Positions 36,798 to 45,473 of a stretch of 64,000 nt of DNA are shown here, piece by piece; positions within the stretch are counted from its first letter, which is position 1, and each line of letters opens with the position of its first letter. The DNA comes from Methylibium sp035476815 (GTDB taxonomy: Bacteria > Pseudomonadota > Gammaproteobacteria > Burkholderiales > Burkholderiaceae_C). The notes under the pieces are model-generated. The model had not been told where the DNA came from. It did no database searches and saw only the letters and a list, made by a program, of their open reading frames with translations. The stretch lies in contig DATILD010000009.1 in assembly GCA_035476815.1 (NCBI GenBank), positions 62,001-126,000 on the forward strand. Reading direction: 5' to 3'. Position numbers and translations under genes: made by a program.

Positions 36798-37822
36798 GCG
36801 ACTTCGTCCTGCACATCGGCCGCCACAAGACCGGCACCAGCTCGCTCCAGCACTTCCTGCACCTGAACCGCGAGCGGCTCGTCGCGCAGGGCTGGTACTA
36901 CCCGCAGGCCGGCCTGGCGCCGGTGGCCCACCACGACATCGCGCGCTTCCTGCACATGAAGCAGCGCAAGCTGCTGCCGCTGCCGGAGCGCGAGCGCCTC
37001 GCGCAGACGGTGCGCGCGCTGGCCAAGGAGGTGGCCGGCCGCCGCGAGCCGGTGCTGCTCAGCTCCGAAGCGTTCCAGAACTGCCAGCCGCAGTGGGTGG
37101 CGACGCGCTTCGCGCCGGGCAGCACGCGCGTCATCGTCTACATCCGCGAGCAGGTCGACTACCTGGTGTCGTCCTACCAGCAGAAGGTCCATGCGACCAA
37201 CTACGCGGAGTCGCTGCACGACTATGCCGCCCAGGTGGTGGTCAACTACGACGCCTTCCTGACGCGCTGGGAGCGGGTGTTCGGCGCCGACCGCATCACG
37301 GTGCGCCCCTACAGCCGCGAACGCCTGCGCAGCGGCGACATCGTCGCGGACTTCGCCGAGGTGCTGGGCCTCGACCTGGCGGCCGGGTTCGAACGGCCGG
37401 CGGAGGATCAGAACCCCTCCATCGGCGGCGCGCTGCTCGAGCTCAAGCGCTGCCTGAACCGATGCAGCGGCGAGGCGCGCACGCCGCGGGCGCTCTACAA
37501 GGCCTTCTCGGAGCTCGCCGCCGGCGATGCCGCCCAGCGCCGCAAGCCCGTGCTTGATCCGGCCGTGGCGGCCGAGATCCATCGCAGCACCCAGGCCAGC
37601 AACCGTCGCGTGTTCGAGCGCCACTGGGGCGGCGACAACGTGTTCGACCTGGCCACGCGCGGCGCGGCACGGCGCGGCGAGCCGGTCGGCGCGGAGCAGA
37701 TGCGCGCGCTGCTCGAATCCCTGCGTGCAAGCGCCCCGACCGTGCACGCCCAGCTGCTGCCGGGCGACGGCGGCGACCCGCTTGCCGCTCTCGGCCGCGA
37801 GCTGCGTGCCAACCTCTACTGA
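36794..37822 (+). CDS. Sulfotransferase-like protein (5 of 5)
   Basis: A 342-aa protein with the loop VLHIGRHKTGTSSLQHFL (residues 5-22) and a possible 3'-phosphate motif VIVYIREQVDYLVSSYQQ (about 113-130). The Gly-x-His/Pro-Lys-Thr-Gly-Thr-Ser-Ser form belongs to a large bacterial family annotated sulfotransferase-like or P-loop protein in polysaccharide loci. The biochemical proof for this branch is thin, so the activity is likely but less secure than for genes 1-4. Start fixed by ATGA overlap with the gene upstream. Confidence 0.8.
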   Translation: MSDFVLHIGRHKTGTSSLQHFLHLNRERLVAQGWYYPQAGLAPVAHHDIARFLHMKQRKLLPLPERERLAQTVRALAKEVAGRREPVLLSSEAFQNCQPQWVATRFAPGSTRVIVYIREQVDYLVSSYQQKVHATNYAESLHDYAAQVVVNYDAFLTRWERVFGADRITVRPYSRERLRSGDIVADFAEVLGLDLAAGFERPAEDQNPSIGGALLELKRCLNRCSGEARTPRALYKAFSELAAGDAAQRRKPVLDPAVAAEIHRSTQASNRRVFERHWGGDNVFDLATRGAARRGEPVGAEQMRALLESLRASAPTVHAQLLPGDGGDPLAALGRELRANLY

Positions 37823-37833
37823 GAAGACCTCCG

Positions 37834-38832
37834 ATGGATGCCGAACGTCTCGTCACCGCCCTGTACCGGGGTTTCCTGCACCGCGCCCCGCGGCCCGACG
37901 AACTGAACCACTGGCGCGACCGCCTCGACGAAGCCCTGCCGCCCGAGGCGCTGGCCGAACGGCTGCTGCAGTCCGACGAGTTCGCCAAGGTGGCCAGCAA
38001 GGTGCAGGCCCTGTTCGTGCCGCCGGGGCATTTCTACAGCCCGGTGGTCGATGTCGAGTCGGTGCGCGAGCGCTACGGCCAGGTCCAGCCCAACGTCGCG
38101 CCGCAGGCGCTGCGCATCGATGCCGAGGCGATGCGCCGCCACTGGATCGAGCTGCTGCCCTACCTGCAGACCATGCCCTTCCCCGAGGACCCGGACCCGG
38201 CCTTCCGCTACCACTTGCGCAACCCGGCCTTCTCCTATGGCGACGGCAGCCTGCTGCACGCGATGCTGCGCCGCCACCGGCCGCAGCGGCTGGTCGAGGT
38301 CGGCTCGGGCTGGTCGTCGGCCTGCGCGGTGGACACGATCGAGCGCTACCTGGACGGCGCGGTCGAGGTCAGCTTCGTCGAGCCCTACCCCGCGCTGCTG
38401 CTGAAGCTGCTGGGCGAGGCGGCCAGCCGCTACACGGTGCACGCGGTGCCGGTGCAGCAGGCCGACCCGGCGGTGTTCGCGGCGCTCGAGGACGGCGACT
38501 TCCTGTTCATCGACTCGACCCATGTGATGAAGACCGGCAGCGACGTCTGCCACGAGCTGTTCGAGGTGCTGCCGACGCTGAAGCCCGGCGTGTTCGTGCA
38601 CTTCCACGACATCTTCTGGCCCTTCGAGTACGGACCGAACTGGATCGTCAAGGAGAACCGCTCGTGGAACGAGATCTACGGGCTGCGCGCCTTCCTGATG
38701 TACAACGAGGCGTTCGAGGTCGTGGCCTTCAACGACTGGTTCGCCCGCAACGAGCGCGAACGCATCGCGGTGGACCATCCGGCGATGCTGAAGAACACCG
38801 GCGGCAGCCTCTGGCTGCGCAAGCGGCGCTGA
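37834..38832 (+). CDS. SAM methyltransferase with N-terminal DUF4214-like segment
   Basis: A 332-aa protein. The first 50 residues (LYRGFLHRAPRPDELNHW, then LAERLLQSDEF) match the DUF4214 pattern, a short helical module normally found repeated in secreted or surface proteins. The rest is a class I methyltransferase: LVEVGSGWSSACAVDTIE (about residues 151-168) is the SAM-binding motif, and FLFIDSTHVMKTGSDVCHEL with FVHFHDIFWP resembles the Methyltransf_24 group. Target is probably a sugar hydroxyl. It starts 11 nt after the fifth sulfotransferase. Confidence 0.82.
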   Translation: MDAERLVTALYRGFLHRAPRPDELNHWRDRLDEALPPEALAERLLQSDEFAKVASKVQALFVPPGHFYSPVVDVESVRERYGQVQPNVAPQALRIDAEAMRRHWIELLPYLQTMPFPEDPDPAFRYHLRNPAFSYGDGSLLHAMLRRHRPQRLVEVGSGWSSACAVDTIERYLDGAVEVSFVEPYPALLLKLLGEAASRYTVHAVPVQQADPAVFAALEDGDFLFIDSTHVMKTGSDVCHELFEVLPTLKPGVFVHFHDIFWPFEYGPNWIVKENRSWNEIYGLRAFLMYNEAFEVVAFNDWFARNERERIAVDHPAMLKNTGGSLWLRKRR

Positions 38833-38847
38833 GCCGGCCGGCCCGCG

Positions 38848-38922
38848 CATGAGCACGCCGGGCCGCCCCAAGTGCGTATCCTCCCGCCTGGCGGGACAGC
38901 CCGAAGGGCGAAGGGTGCCCCA
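38848..38922 (+). repeat. GC-rich intercistronic repeat upstream of a methyltransferase
   Basis: The gap between the two methyltransferase genes contains ACGCCGGGCCGCCCCAAG (38863 region), close to the reverse complement of the block shared by 59052-59079 and 63380-63407. Two small hairpins follow (CCCGCC/GGCGGG and GCCC-GAA-GGGC) just before the start codon. Same direction as the downstream gene. Confidence 0.55.
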
Positions 38923-39711
38923 ATGAGCGACAGCCTCTACGCGACCCCCATCCTCGGCGTGCGCCCCGAGGACTGCACCTTCTACCACCGGCTCGACATC
39001 CCGGCCCTGCGGGACACGCAGGACTGGCACTGGGACCTGCTCGGCGACGAGGCGCGCTACCTCGGCGGCATCGACTTCGGGGGCCGGCGCGTGCTGGAAG
39101 TCGGGCCCGCCAACGGCGCGCTGAGCTTCTGGATGGAGCGCCAGGGCGCCGAGGTCGTGGCCTGCGACCTGTCCCCCGATGTGGCGAAGACGTCCTGGGA
39201 CGTGCTGCTGCGCGAGGGGATGGACCTGGCGGCCGTGAACGCGAGCATGTCCGCGGTGATGCGGGGCCTGAACAACGGCTTCTGGTATGCGCACGCGCAT
39301 CACCGCTCGCAGGTGCGGCTGGTCCATGCGACGGCATACGACGTCCCGCCCGCGGTCGGCCGTTTCGACGTGGTGACGCTCTGCGCGGTGCTGCTGCATC
39401 TGCGCGATCCGCTGCGGGCGCTGGAGCATGCGCTGGGCTTCACCGACGACCTGCTGCTCATCACCGACTTGCTGCCCTTCCACCTGTCGGTCGAGGAGCG
39501 CGGCAAGCCGCTCGCGCGCTTCCTGCCGAGTCCGAAGAGCATTCCGCCCCATGGCGGCGTGACCTGGTGGCACGTCACGCCCGCGCTCTACGAGCAGTAC
39601 CTCGATCTGCGCGGCTTCGACATCGTCGGTCGCAGCAGCGGCCGCTACCGGCACCAGACGCGGCCGCACGAGCTGTTCCATCTGGTCGCTCGCCGTCGCG
39701 CGCGGCCCTGA
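38923..39711 (+). CDS. Class I SAM-dependent methyltransferase
   Basis: A 262-aa methyltransferase. The SAM-binding motif I is VLEVGPANGALSFWMERQG (about residues 57-75), followed by VVACDLS (motif II acidic residue) and RFDVVTLCAVLLHLRDP (about 146-162, motif IV/post-I). The arrangement resembles small-molecule or sugar O-methyltransferases including tRNA CmoB-like folds. The start at MSDSLYATP was chosen because upstream codons lie within the repeat. It follows the repeat directly and precedes the GSCFA protein by 4 nt. Confidence 0.85.
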   Translation: MSDSLYATPILGVRPEDCTFYHRLDIPALRDTQDWHWDLLGDEARYLGGIDFGGRRVLEVGPANGALSFWMERQGAEVVACDLSPDVAKTSWDVLLREGMDLAAVNASMSAVMRGLNNGFWYAHAHHRSQVRLVHATAYDVPPAVGRFDVVTLCAVLLHLRDPLRALEHALGFTDDLLLITDLLPFHLSVEERGKPLARFLPSPKSIPPHGGVTWWHVTPALYEQYLDLRGFDIVGRSSGRYRHQTRPHELFHLVARRRARP

Positions 39712-39715
39712 GGCC

Positions 39716-41512
39716 ATGAACCGCCCGCTGCGCGCCCTCGTCATCGGCCATAGCCATGTGCTGGCGCTGCAGGCGGCCGCCGGTCTGCCGCGCACCGTGG
39801 AGCGTGCCGTCGAGTTCGAGTTCCTGCCGCTGCGCGACATCGGCTTGCGCGCGCGGCCTTCCGGCGCCGCCGATGCCGCGGACCTGTACCGCAGCGTCTC
39901 CGTCGAGGGCATCGACCGCGACGCACTCCGCGACCGCATCGCCGCGGCCCGGCCGGACATCGCGATCCTGTGCGTCGGCGGACACGAGCACGCGCCGCTC
40001 GGGCTGGTCGCGGTGGCGGCGCTGGCGCCGGCTCGCAAGCTGGTGCACCTGGAGCAGCTCGTGCGCCTGCGGCAGACCGAGTGGCTGGCCTTCCTGCGAC
40101 CGCTGCTGCCCGAGCGGGTCTGGGCCTTCCCATCGCCGCCGCCGGTCGATGCCGCGACGCTGGCGCCGCACTTTCCCGCCGCGGTGCTGCACCCCTACGG
40201 CGACGCGGTTCCCGAGGCGCCGGCGTTCAGGCTGCAGCTCTGGCAGCGCTACGTCGACGTCGTCCGCGGCCTGTGCATTCGCCATGGCGTCGAGCCGGTC
40301 GACCTGCCCAGCGCGGTGCGAACCCCGGAGGGCTTTCTGGCGCCGGATTGCTGGGGGACCGATCCCACGCATGCCAACCAGACCTACGGCCTGCGGCTGC
40401 TCGAGGCACTTGGCGCCCGACTGGTCGGCTCGTCGACCACCGCCGAGCCGGCGCCACCGCCCCCCGAGCACCCCTACCAGGGCTTGCCCGACACCGCGTT
40501 CTGGGAACAGGGCGTCGCCCGCCTCGCGCCGGGCGCCGCCGATCCGGCATCGACGCCGGGTTTCCTGCTGGCGCGGCGCGACCAGGTCGCCACCGCCGGC
40601 AGTTGCTTCGCGCAGCACATCGCGACCCGGCTGACGTCGAGCGGTTTCCGACACTTGTGCGTCGAGCCCGCCGCGCCGGACGACGGCGAGACGACGTTCA
40701 GTGCCCGCTACGGCAACATCTACACGGCGCGCCAGCTGGCGCAGCTGTTCGACCGCGCGTTCGGCTACTACCACCCGCTCGAACGGGCCTGGCAGCGACC
40801 CGACGGCCGCTGGTGCGACCCGTTCCGGCCACGCCTGCGTGCCGCAGGCTTCGAGGCCGAGGCCGATGTCCTGGCCGCCCGGCGCACCCATCTCGCGGCG
40901 GTCCGGCGCCTGTTTCGACAGCTCGACGTGTTCATCTTCACGCTCGGGCTGACCGAATGCTGGGCCTCGCGGCTCGACGGCGCGGTTTTCCCGGTGGCAC
41001 CCGGCGTGGTGGCCGGCCGCTTCGACCCGCAGCAGCACGCCTTCGTCAACTTCACCGCGGCCGAGGTGGCGCAGGATCTGCAGCGGTTCTTCGACAAGCT
41101 CAAGCTGGTCAACCGCAAGGCGCGGATGATCCTCACGGTGTCGCCGGTGCCGATGGTGGCGACGGCCGCCGGCCGCCACGTGCTGGTGTCGAACACCTGC
41201 TCGAAGGCGGCGCTGCGCGTCGCCGCCGACGAGATCGCTCGCCGCAACGAGCATGTCGACTATTTCCCGTCCTACGAGATCGTCACCGGCGCCGGCAGCT
41301 ACTTCGCCGCCGACCGGCGCAGCGTGACGAGCGACGGTGTCGACCATGTGATGCGCGTCTTCATGGCCCGCATGACCGAACCGGATGCCGATGGGGTCGC
41401 CGGCTCGCCGACCCGCAGCGCCGTGGCGGACGTGGAGGCGATCGCGACGCTGACGGCACTCGATGCGCTGGGCGATGCGGCCTGCGACGAGGAGACGCTG
41501 CGGCGGCGCTGA
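39716..41512 (+). CDS. Two-domain SGNH-like / GSCFA protein
   Basis: A 598-aa protein. The first about 240 residues look like an SGNH-type fold (VIGHSHVLALQAAAG at the start; DIAILCVGGHEH; a C-terminal DPTHANQTYG as a likely Asp-x-x-His pair). Residues about 290-570 carry the GSCFA-domain signature TAGSCFAQHIATRL, followed by SARYGNIYTARQL and FIFTLGLTECW. GSCFA proteins are predicted esterases or acyltransferases in polysaccharide loci. The fusion of two hydrolase-like modules in one chain is unusual. It is the last gene of the long plus-strand run and converges with the CmcI-like gene, with 14 bp between stops. Confidence 0.83.
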   Translation: MNRPLRALVIGHSHVLALQAAAGLPRTVERAVEFEFLPLRDIGLRARPSGAADAADLYRSVSVEGIDRDALRDRIAAARPDIAILCVGGHEHAPLGLVAVAALAPARKLVHLEQLVRLRQTEWLAFLRPLLPERVWAFPSPPPVDAATLAPHFPAAVLHPYGDAVPEAPAFRLQLWQRYVDVVRGLCIRHGVEPVDLPSAVRTPEGFLAPDCWGTDPTHANQTYGLRLLEALGARLVGSSTTAEPAPPPPEHPYQGLPDTAFWEQGVARLAPGAADPASTPGFLLARRDQVATAGSCFAQHIATRLTSSGFRHLCVEPAAPDDGETTFSARYGNIYTARQLAQLFDRAFGYYHPLERAWQRPDGRWCDPFRPRLRAAGFEAEADVLAARRTHLAAVRRLFRQLDVFIFTLGLTECWASRLDGAVFPVAPGVVAGRFDPQQHAFVNFTAAEVAQDLQRFFDKLKLVNRKARMILTVSPVPMVATAAGRHVLVSNTCSKAALRVAADEIARRNEHVDYFPSYEIVTGAGSYFAADRRSVTSDGVDHVMRVFMARMTEPDADGVAGSPTRSAVADVEAIATLTALDALGDAACDEETLRRR

Positions 41513-41536
41513 GCCGCTGCGGCATGTCAGCGCCGC
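41503..41536. terminator. Inverted repeat spanning both convergent stop codons
   Basis: Perfect 10-bp arms GCGGCGCTGA and TCAGCGCCGC with a 14-nt loop; each arm contains the stop codon of one of the two convergent genes. There is no U-tract on either side, so it would be a weak bidirectional terminator at best. Confidence 0.35.
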
Positions 41537-42198
41537 AGCAGGTAGCCGTTGGGGTTGTAGGTCACGTTGCGGCCGTAGTGATCGCACAGCGCCGCGTCGA
41601 TCGCATAGCGCTCGCCGGTCTCGGCCAGGAAGTCGCGCACCGCGCGGCTGGGTCCGTCCTCGTAGCGCTGGTAGATCGGGTCGCCGAGATGGCGCACCAC
41701 GCCGTCCTCGACGACGATCCGGTCGCCCGCCGCCAGCACCGGATCGAAGAAGCGCAGCACCGCGAGCGCATCCTCGTAGCGATGGCTGCTGTCGTCGATG
41801 ACCAGCAGCGGGCGCGGCAGACCGGCCAGCAGGTCGGGGGTGAGCACGTGCTGCAGCTCCTGCGCAACGCCCTTCAGGAAGCGGATGCGCGGATCGGTGA
41901 AGGCCGCCAGCGGACGGATGTCGACCGAGACCACCGCCGGCTCGGCGACGCCGGCGGCCGACAGCATGTCGGCGAACCACAGCGCACTGCCGCCATGCTT
42001 GGTGCCGATCTCGACCACGCTGCGCGGCTGCTGGACCGACAGCAGCTGCAGGTAGATGCCGATGTCGAACGGGCTCTTGAGGAAGGGCACGCCGCGGTAG
42101 ACCGACTTGAGCACGCCGTTCTGCACCGCGTCGAGCAGCGCCGTCGGTGCCGCCGTGCCGAAGTCGCGTCCCTGCGCGACGAGCGGGTCCCTGTCCAT
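41527..42198 (-). CDS. CmcI/cephalosporin-hydroxylase-family methyltransferase
   Basis: A 223-aa protein of the CmcI family, whose members are SAM-dependent O-methyltransferases despite the historical name. VVEIGTKHGGSALWFADML (about residues 61-79) is the SAM motif. VIDDSSHRYEDALAVLRFFDP and DRIVVEDGVVRHLGDP are the metal-binding and C-terminal family blocks. In polysaccharide loci these enzymes often methylate sugars (RfbF-like). It lies 36 bp downstream of the double methyltransferase on the same strand. Confidence 0.85.
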   Translation of the reverse strand: MDRDPLVAQGRDFGTAAPTALLDAVQNGVLKSVYRGVPFLKSPFDIGIYLQLLSVQQPRSVVEIGTKHGGSALWFADMLSAAGVAEPAVVSVDIRPLAAFTDPRIRFLKGVAQELQHVLTPDLLAGLPRPLLVIDDSSHRYEDALAVLRFFDPVLAAGDRIVVEDGVVRHLGDPIYQRYEDGPSRAVRDFLAETGERYAIDAALCDHYGRNVTYNPNGYLLRR

Positions 42199-42234
42199 GG
42201 CCTCGTGTCTCCTGGTTCCGTGGTTGTCGGCGCG

Positions 42235-43584
42235 CTAGCGGTCGAGCAGGCAAGCGCGCTCGCGCAAGGCGCTGCGCAGGCGCTCGCGGGCCCCGGCGTC
42301 GGTCGCGACCTCGGCCCGAAACGTCTGCAGCAGCGACAGCACCTCGCGGTACGCGCCGCCCTCGGGCCGCAGCGCGCCGCGCCGCGCCAGCACCTTGGGC
42401 GGCGGGTCGACCGGCTTGCGCTGCGCGGTCGTGGTGAGCGCGTTGTAGCGCTGCCAGAGGCCGCGCTGGCTGCCGTCGAGGCCGGCGATGATCAGCAGAC
42501 CCGTCGGCGCCGTGTCCAGCGCGCACAGGATCAGATCCGGGCGGTTCGCCTGCAGCGCCGGCAGCAACCGCCAGACGTCACCGGTCCAGGACCGGGTGGC
42601 ACGCGCGCGCAGCGCCTGCGCCGGATGGTTGGGAAAGACATCGTCGATGACGACCACGGTGCCCGGCCCGAGCACGCGCTCGACATGCATGAAGTCGCGC
42701 AGCGCGTACTCGAACAGGTGCATGCCGTCGATGAAGACGAAGTCCGGCGCGAGCGTCTTCAGCCGCTCGGCCTCGTCGTCGAAGAAGTCGTCGCTGCCCA
42801 TGCGCAGCAGCGTGGTCGAAGCGGGCAGCTCGACCTGCAGCTCGGGCGCCGGGTCCACGCCCAGCGCCGGGCCGCGCGCGAGCCGCAGACTGCGGCCGAA
42901 GCGCACGCCGATCTCGAGGTAGGCGGCCGGCTGCAGCGCCTCGTGCAGATCGGCCAGCACCTCGAGGTAGGGCCGCGCGCCCTTCAGCGCCTCCTGTTCG
43001 GCATCGGCCGGCCACTGCGGCCGGTGCGGCGCCGGCGCCCAGCTGGCCGTGTGCGGCCGCGACTTCGGCTGCGCCGTCTTCGCGAACACGCCGACCAGGT
43101 CGTTCCACGGCCCGCGCTCGTCGTGCCGCAGATCGATCAGATGGCAGCCCGCGTGCTTGGCCAGCGCGCGGTAGGCGTCGGGGTAGTAGCGGTAGCAGTC
43201 GACCGGGTAGCGGTGGATCGGCCCGGCCGAGGGCGCGATCAGGAACAAGTAGCCGTCGGGCTTGAGCACCCGCACCATCTCGGCGAAGGCAAGCCAGAAG
43301 AACTCGCAGTGCTCGAGCATCTGCCCGGAGATCACGTAGTCGATCGACGCGTCCGCCAGCGGCAGGCGGTAGGGGTCCTCGAGCACCAGGTCCACGCCCT
43401 CGCCCGGCGCCAGGTCGGTGCCGAGGTAGCGCAGGCCGGGCACGCGGAACAGGTCGGCGTAGCTGCCGTTGACGTTGGCGCCGCCGACGTCGAGCACGGT
43501 GAGGCCTGCGCCGCCGGCCTGCAGGCGCGCGGCCGCGTAGCGGCGCACGCACCACTGCATGTTTTCGAGGGAACTGGGATGCAT
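42235..43584 (-). CDS. Fusion of two class I methyltransferase domains
   Basis: A 449-aa protein with two different methyltransferase domains. The N-terminal one (about residues 1-190) is Methyltransf_11-like: VLDVGGANVNGSYADLF, DYVISGQMLEHCEF and the LKPDGYLFLIAP strand. The C-terminal one (about 205-450) is Methyltransf_24-like: YLEIGVRFGRSLRLARG, then DFVFIDGMHLFEYALRDF and VVVIDDVFPNHPAQ. The start at MHPSSLENMQ was preferred over an upstream in-frame ATG that would lie in the divergent promoter region. Two methylations by one protein, or one catalytic plus one scaffold domain, are possible. Confidence 0.83.
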   Translation of the reverse strand: MHPSSLENMQWCVRRYAAARLQAGGAGLTVLDVGGANVNGSYADLFRVPGLRYLGTDLAPGEGVDLVLEDPYRLPLADASIDYVISGQMLEHCEFFWLAFAEMVRVLKPDGYLFLIAPSAGPIHRYPVDCYRYYPDAYRALAKHAGCHLIDLRHDERGPWNDLVGVFAKTAQPKSRPHTASWAPAPHRPQWPADAEQEALKGARPYLEVLADLHEALQPAAYLEIGVRFGRSLRLARGPALGVDPAPELQVELPASTTLLRMGSDDFFDDEAERLKTLAPDFVFIDGMHLFEYALRDFMHVERVLGPGTVVVIDDVFPNHPAQALRARATRSWTGDVWRLLPALQANRPDLILCALDTAPTGLLIIAGLDGSQRGLWQRYNALTTTAQRKPVDPPPKVLARRGALRPEGGAYREVLSLLQTFRAEVATDAGARERLRSALRERACLLDR

Positions 43585-43694
43585 GTCGCGCGGGTGGGGC
43601 AGGCGGCGCAGTATCGCAAACACACGCCCTGTTGCGGGGTGGTGGTCGCGGCGCGACGTAGCATCGTCGCAGCCACGCACCGAAGGAGGCCGCC

Positions 43695-45467
43695 ATGCTC
43701 GCCCGACGCTCCTCGCAGGTTCCTGCCGCGATCGCCCGTGGCGTCGCGACGCTGCTGCTCGCGTTACTGGCCGGCAGCGCGGCGGCGCGCGAGTCGGCGG
43801 CCCGCGTCGACGCCGCGAGCGAGTTCAGCGTCGACCTGCGCCGGCCCGGCCCGACCTTGAACCTCGAGCTGCTCGGCAACGCGAGCCGGCTGCCGGCCCT
43901 GCTGGCGGTGAACTCCGGCGCGCTGCTGTCGTCGGGCCCGCGCAGCGGGCCGGGGCCGGACTTCTTCCGCAACCGCTACCCGCAGTACCGCCAGTTTCGC
44001 GTCGGCAACCTGTTCTTCGGCTACCAGTGCAGCGGCATGGACTTCGACGAGCTCGCGGTGCGCGCCTCCGACGGCCGCATCGAGTACCGCTTCGGCCAGA
44101 CGCTCGACATGCTGCAGACGCTGGTGGCGGCCGGCATCAAGCCGCATCTCGCGCTCACCGGCACCCCGCGCGCGCTGGTGCCGCCCGGCGAGAAGCCGCT
44201 CGAGCACCCGGCCTACGGCTGCGTCAACGCGCCGGCGATCGACTGGTCGAAGACCCAGCCCCGCGAGCGCATGCCCGAGTGGTGGGCGCTGCAGGATGCC
44301 TTCTTCAAGGCGCTGGTCGCGCGCTTCGGCAAGGCCGAGCTGCAGGGCTGGACCTTCGCCACCTGGACCGAGCCGCTGAACCCGACCCGCAAGCTCGCCC
44401 ACCTGGTGCTGCCCGAGGCGGTGGTGCGCGACGGGCGTCACGACGAGGCGGTGGCGACCCTGCTGGCCACGTCGATCGACGCCGCGATGACGCACGGCCT
44501 GCGCATCCGGCTCGGCAACATGGCCGGCCCGGTGGACAAGGAGTACCCGAAGCTGGTGCGGGAGATCGGCCGTTTCGCGCGCGGCAAGGACTATCTCGGC
44601 TACATCGAGGGCTACGCGATCAGCCGCTACCGCACCAAGGCCGGCCAAGACATCGGCCAGCAGCTCGACGCCGCCTTCGCGCTGCTGTCGAACCCGGCCA
44701 TGCCCGACAAGCCGCTGTTCATCGACGAGCTCGGCGACCTCGCCGGCGACGACGGCGTCGAGCCCTTCGCCGGCGCGGCCGGGCTGGATGGTGCGCGCTT
44801 CGTCGCCACCGCCCTCGAGCGCGTGGTCGCCCGGCAGGACGGCACGCCGCGCAGTCCGCGCAGCGTCGCGTTGTGGAGCGACCAGATCACCCCGCGGCCG
44901 CGTCACCTGTTCACCCAACCCGAGGCCTATCTGCGCAGCGCGGCCAGCCACGTGACCAACATGTTCGCTTCGCTGCGCGGTCATGCGCGGCTGGTGGTCG
45001 ACGGGCCGGCGCGGCTCGCGGTGGCGGGCACCCGCGAGGGCCGGGTCAAGCTCATCCTGCTGGGTGCGCCGATGACGGCCGGCCTCGGCTCGCCACAGCC
45101 GCAGACCCGCGGCTTCGAACTCAAGGGCTTGCGGCCCAACGCCGCCTACTCGGTGACGCTCACCGAGGTCAGCCGGCTCCAAGGCAACCCGATTTCGGCC
45201 TTCCTCGGCGGCGCGCCCGGCCAGGGCCAGGACCGCAGCGGCCGGTTCGAGGTGCGTGGCGGCGAGTGGAAGCTGGCGTCGCCTTACTGGGAGTCCTGCT
45301 ACTTCGACGAGGACGCCCGCTGCGCCTGGCGCGAGTCGGCCCGCCGCATCGAGGCCCCGCTGGTGCGCAGCAGCACGCTGCGCAGCGATGCCGCCGGGAC
45401 GCTGCGGTCGTCGACGACGGTCGACGCGCCGGCGATCGTGATGATCGACGTGGCCCCGGCGCCCTGA
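43695..45467 (+). CDS. Secreted glycoside hydrolase, GH39-like
   Basis: A 590-aa protein with a signal peptide (hydrophobic VATLLLALLAGSAAA, cleavage near residue 31). The middle resembles the (beta/alpha)8 barrel of GH39 beta-xylosidase/iduronidase-like enzymes: YGCVNAPAIDW, LQGWTFATWTEPLNP with a Glu at the acid/base position (normally Asn-Glu-Pro), and PLFIDELGDLAGDD with the likely nucleophile Glu. The C-terminal third is beta-like. A strong AAGGAGG Shine-Dalgarno (43683-43689) lies 5 nt before the ATG. It may cleave the polymer in the periplasm or outside. Family assignment is moderate because the acid/base motif is divergent. Confidence 0.75.
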   Translation: MLARRSSQVPAAIARGVATLLLALLAGSAAARESAARVDAASEFSVDLRRPGPTLNLELLGNASRLPALLAVNSGALLSSGPRSGPGPDFFRNRYPQYRQFRVGNLFFGYQCSGMDFDELAVRASDGRIEYRFGQTLDMLQTLVAAGIKPHLALTGTPRALVPPGEKPLEHPAYGCVNAPAIDWSKTQPRERMPEWWALQDAFFKALVARFGKAELQGWTFATWTEPLNPTRKLAHLVLPEAVVRDGRHDEAVATLLATSIDAAMTHGLRIRLGNMAGPVDKEYPKLVREIGRFARGKDYLGYIEGYAISRYRTKAGQDIGQQLDAAFALLSNPAMPDKPLFIDELGDLAGDDGVEPFAGAAGLDGARFVATALERVVARQDGTPRSPRSVALWSDQITPRPRHLFTQPEAYLRSAASHVTNMFASLRGHARLVVDGPARLAVAGTREGRVKLILLGAPMTAGLGSPQPQTRGFELKGLRPNAAYSVTLTEVSRLQGNPISAFLGGAPGQGQDRSGRFEVRGGEWKLASPYWESCYFDEDARCAWRESARRIEAPLVRSSTLRSDAAGTLRSSTTVDAPAIVMIDVAPAP

Positions 45468-45473
45468 GCGGCC

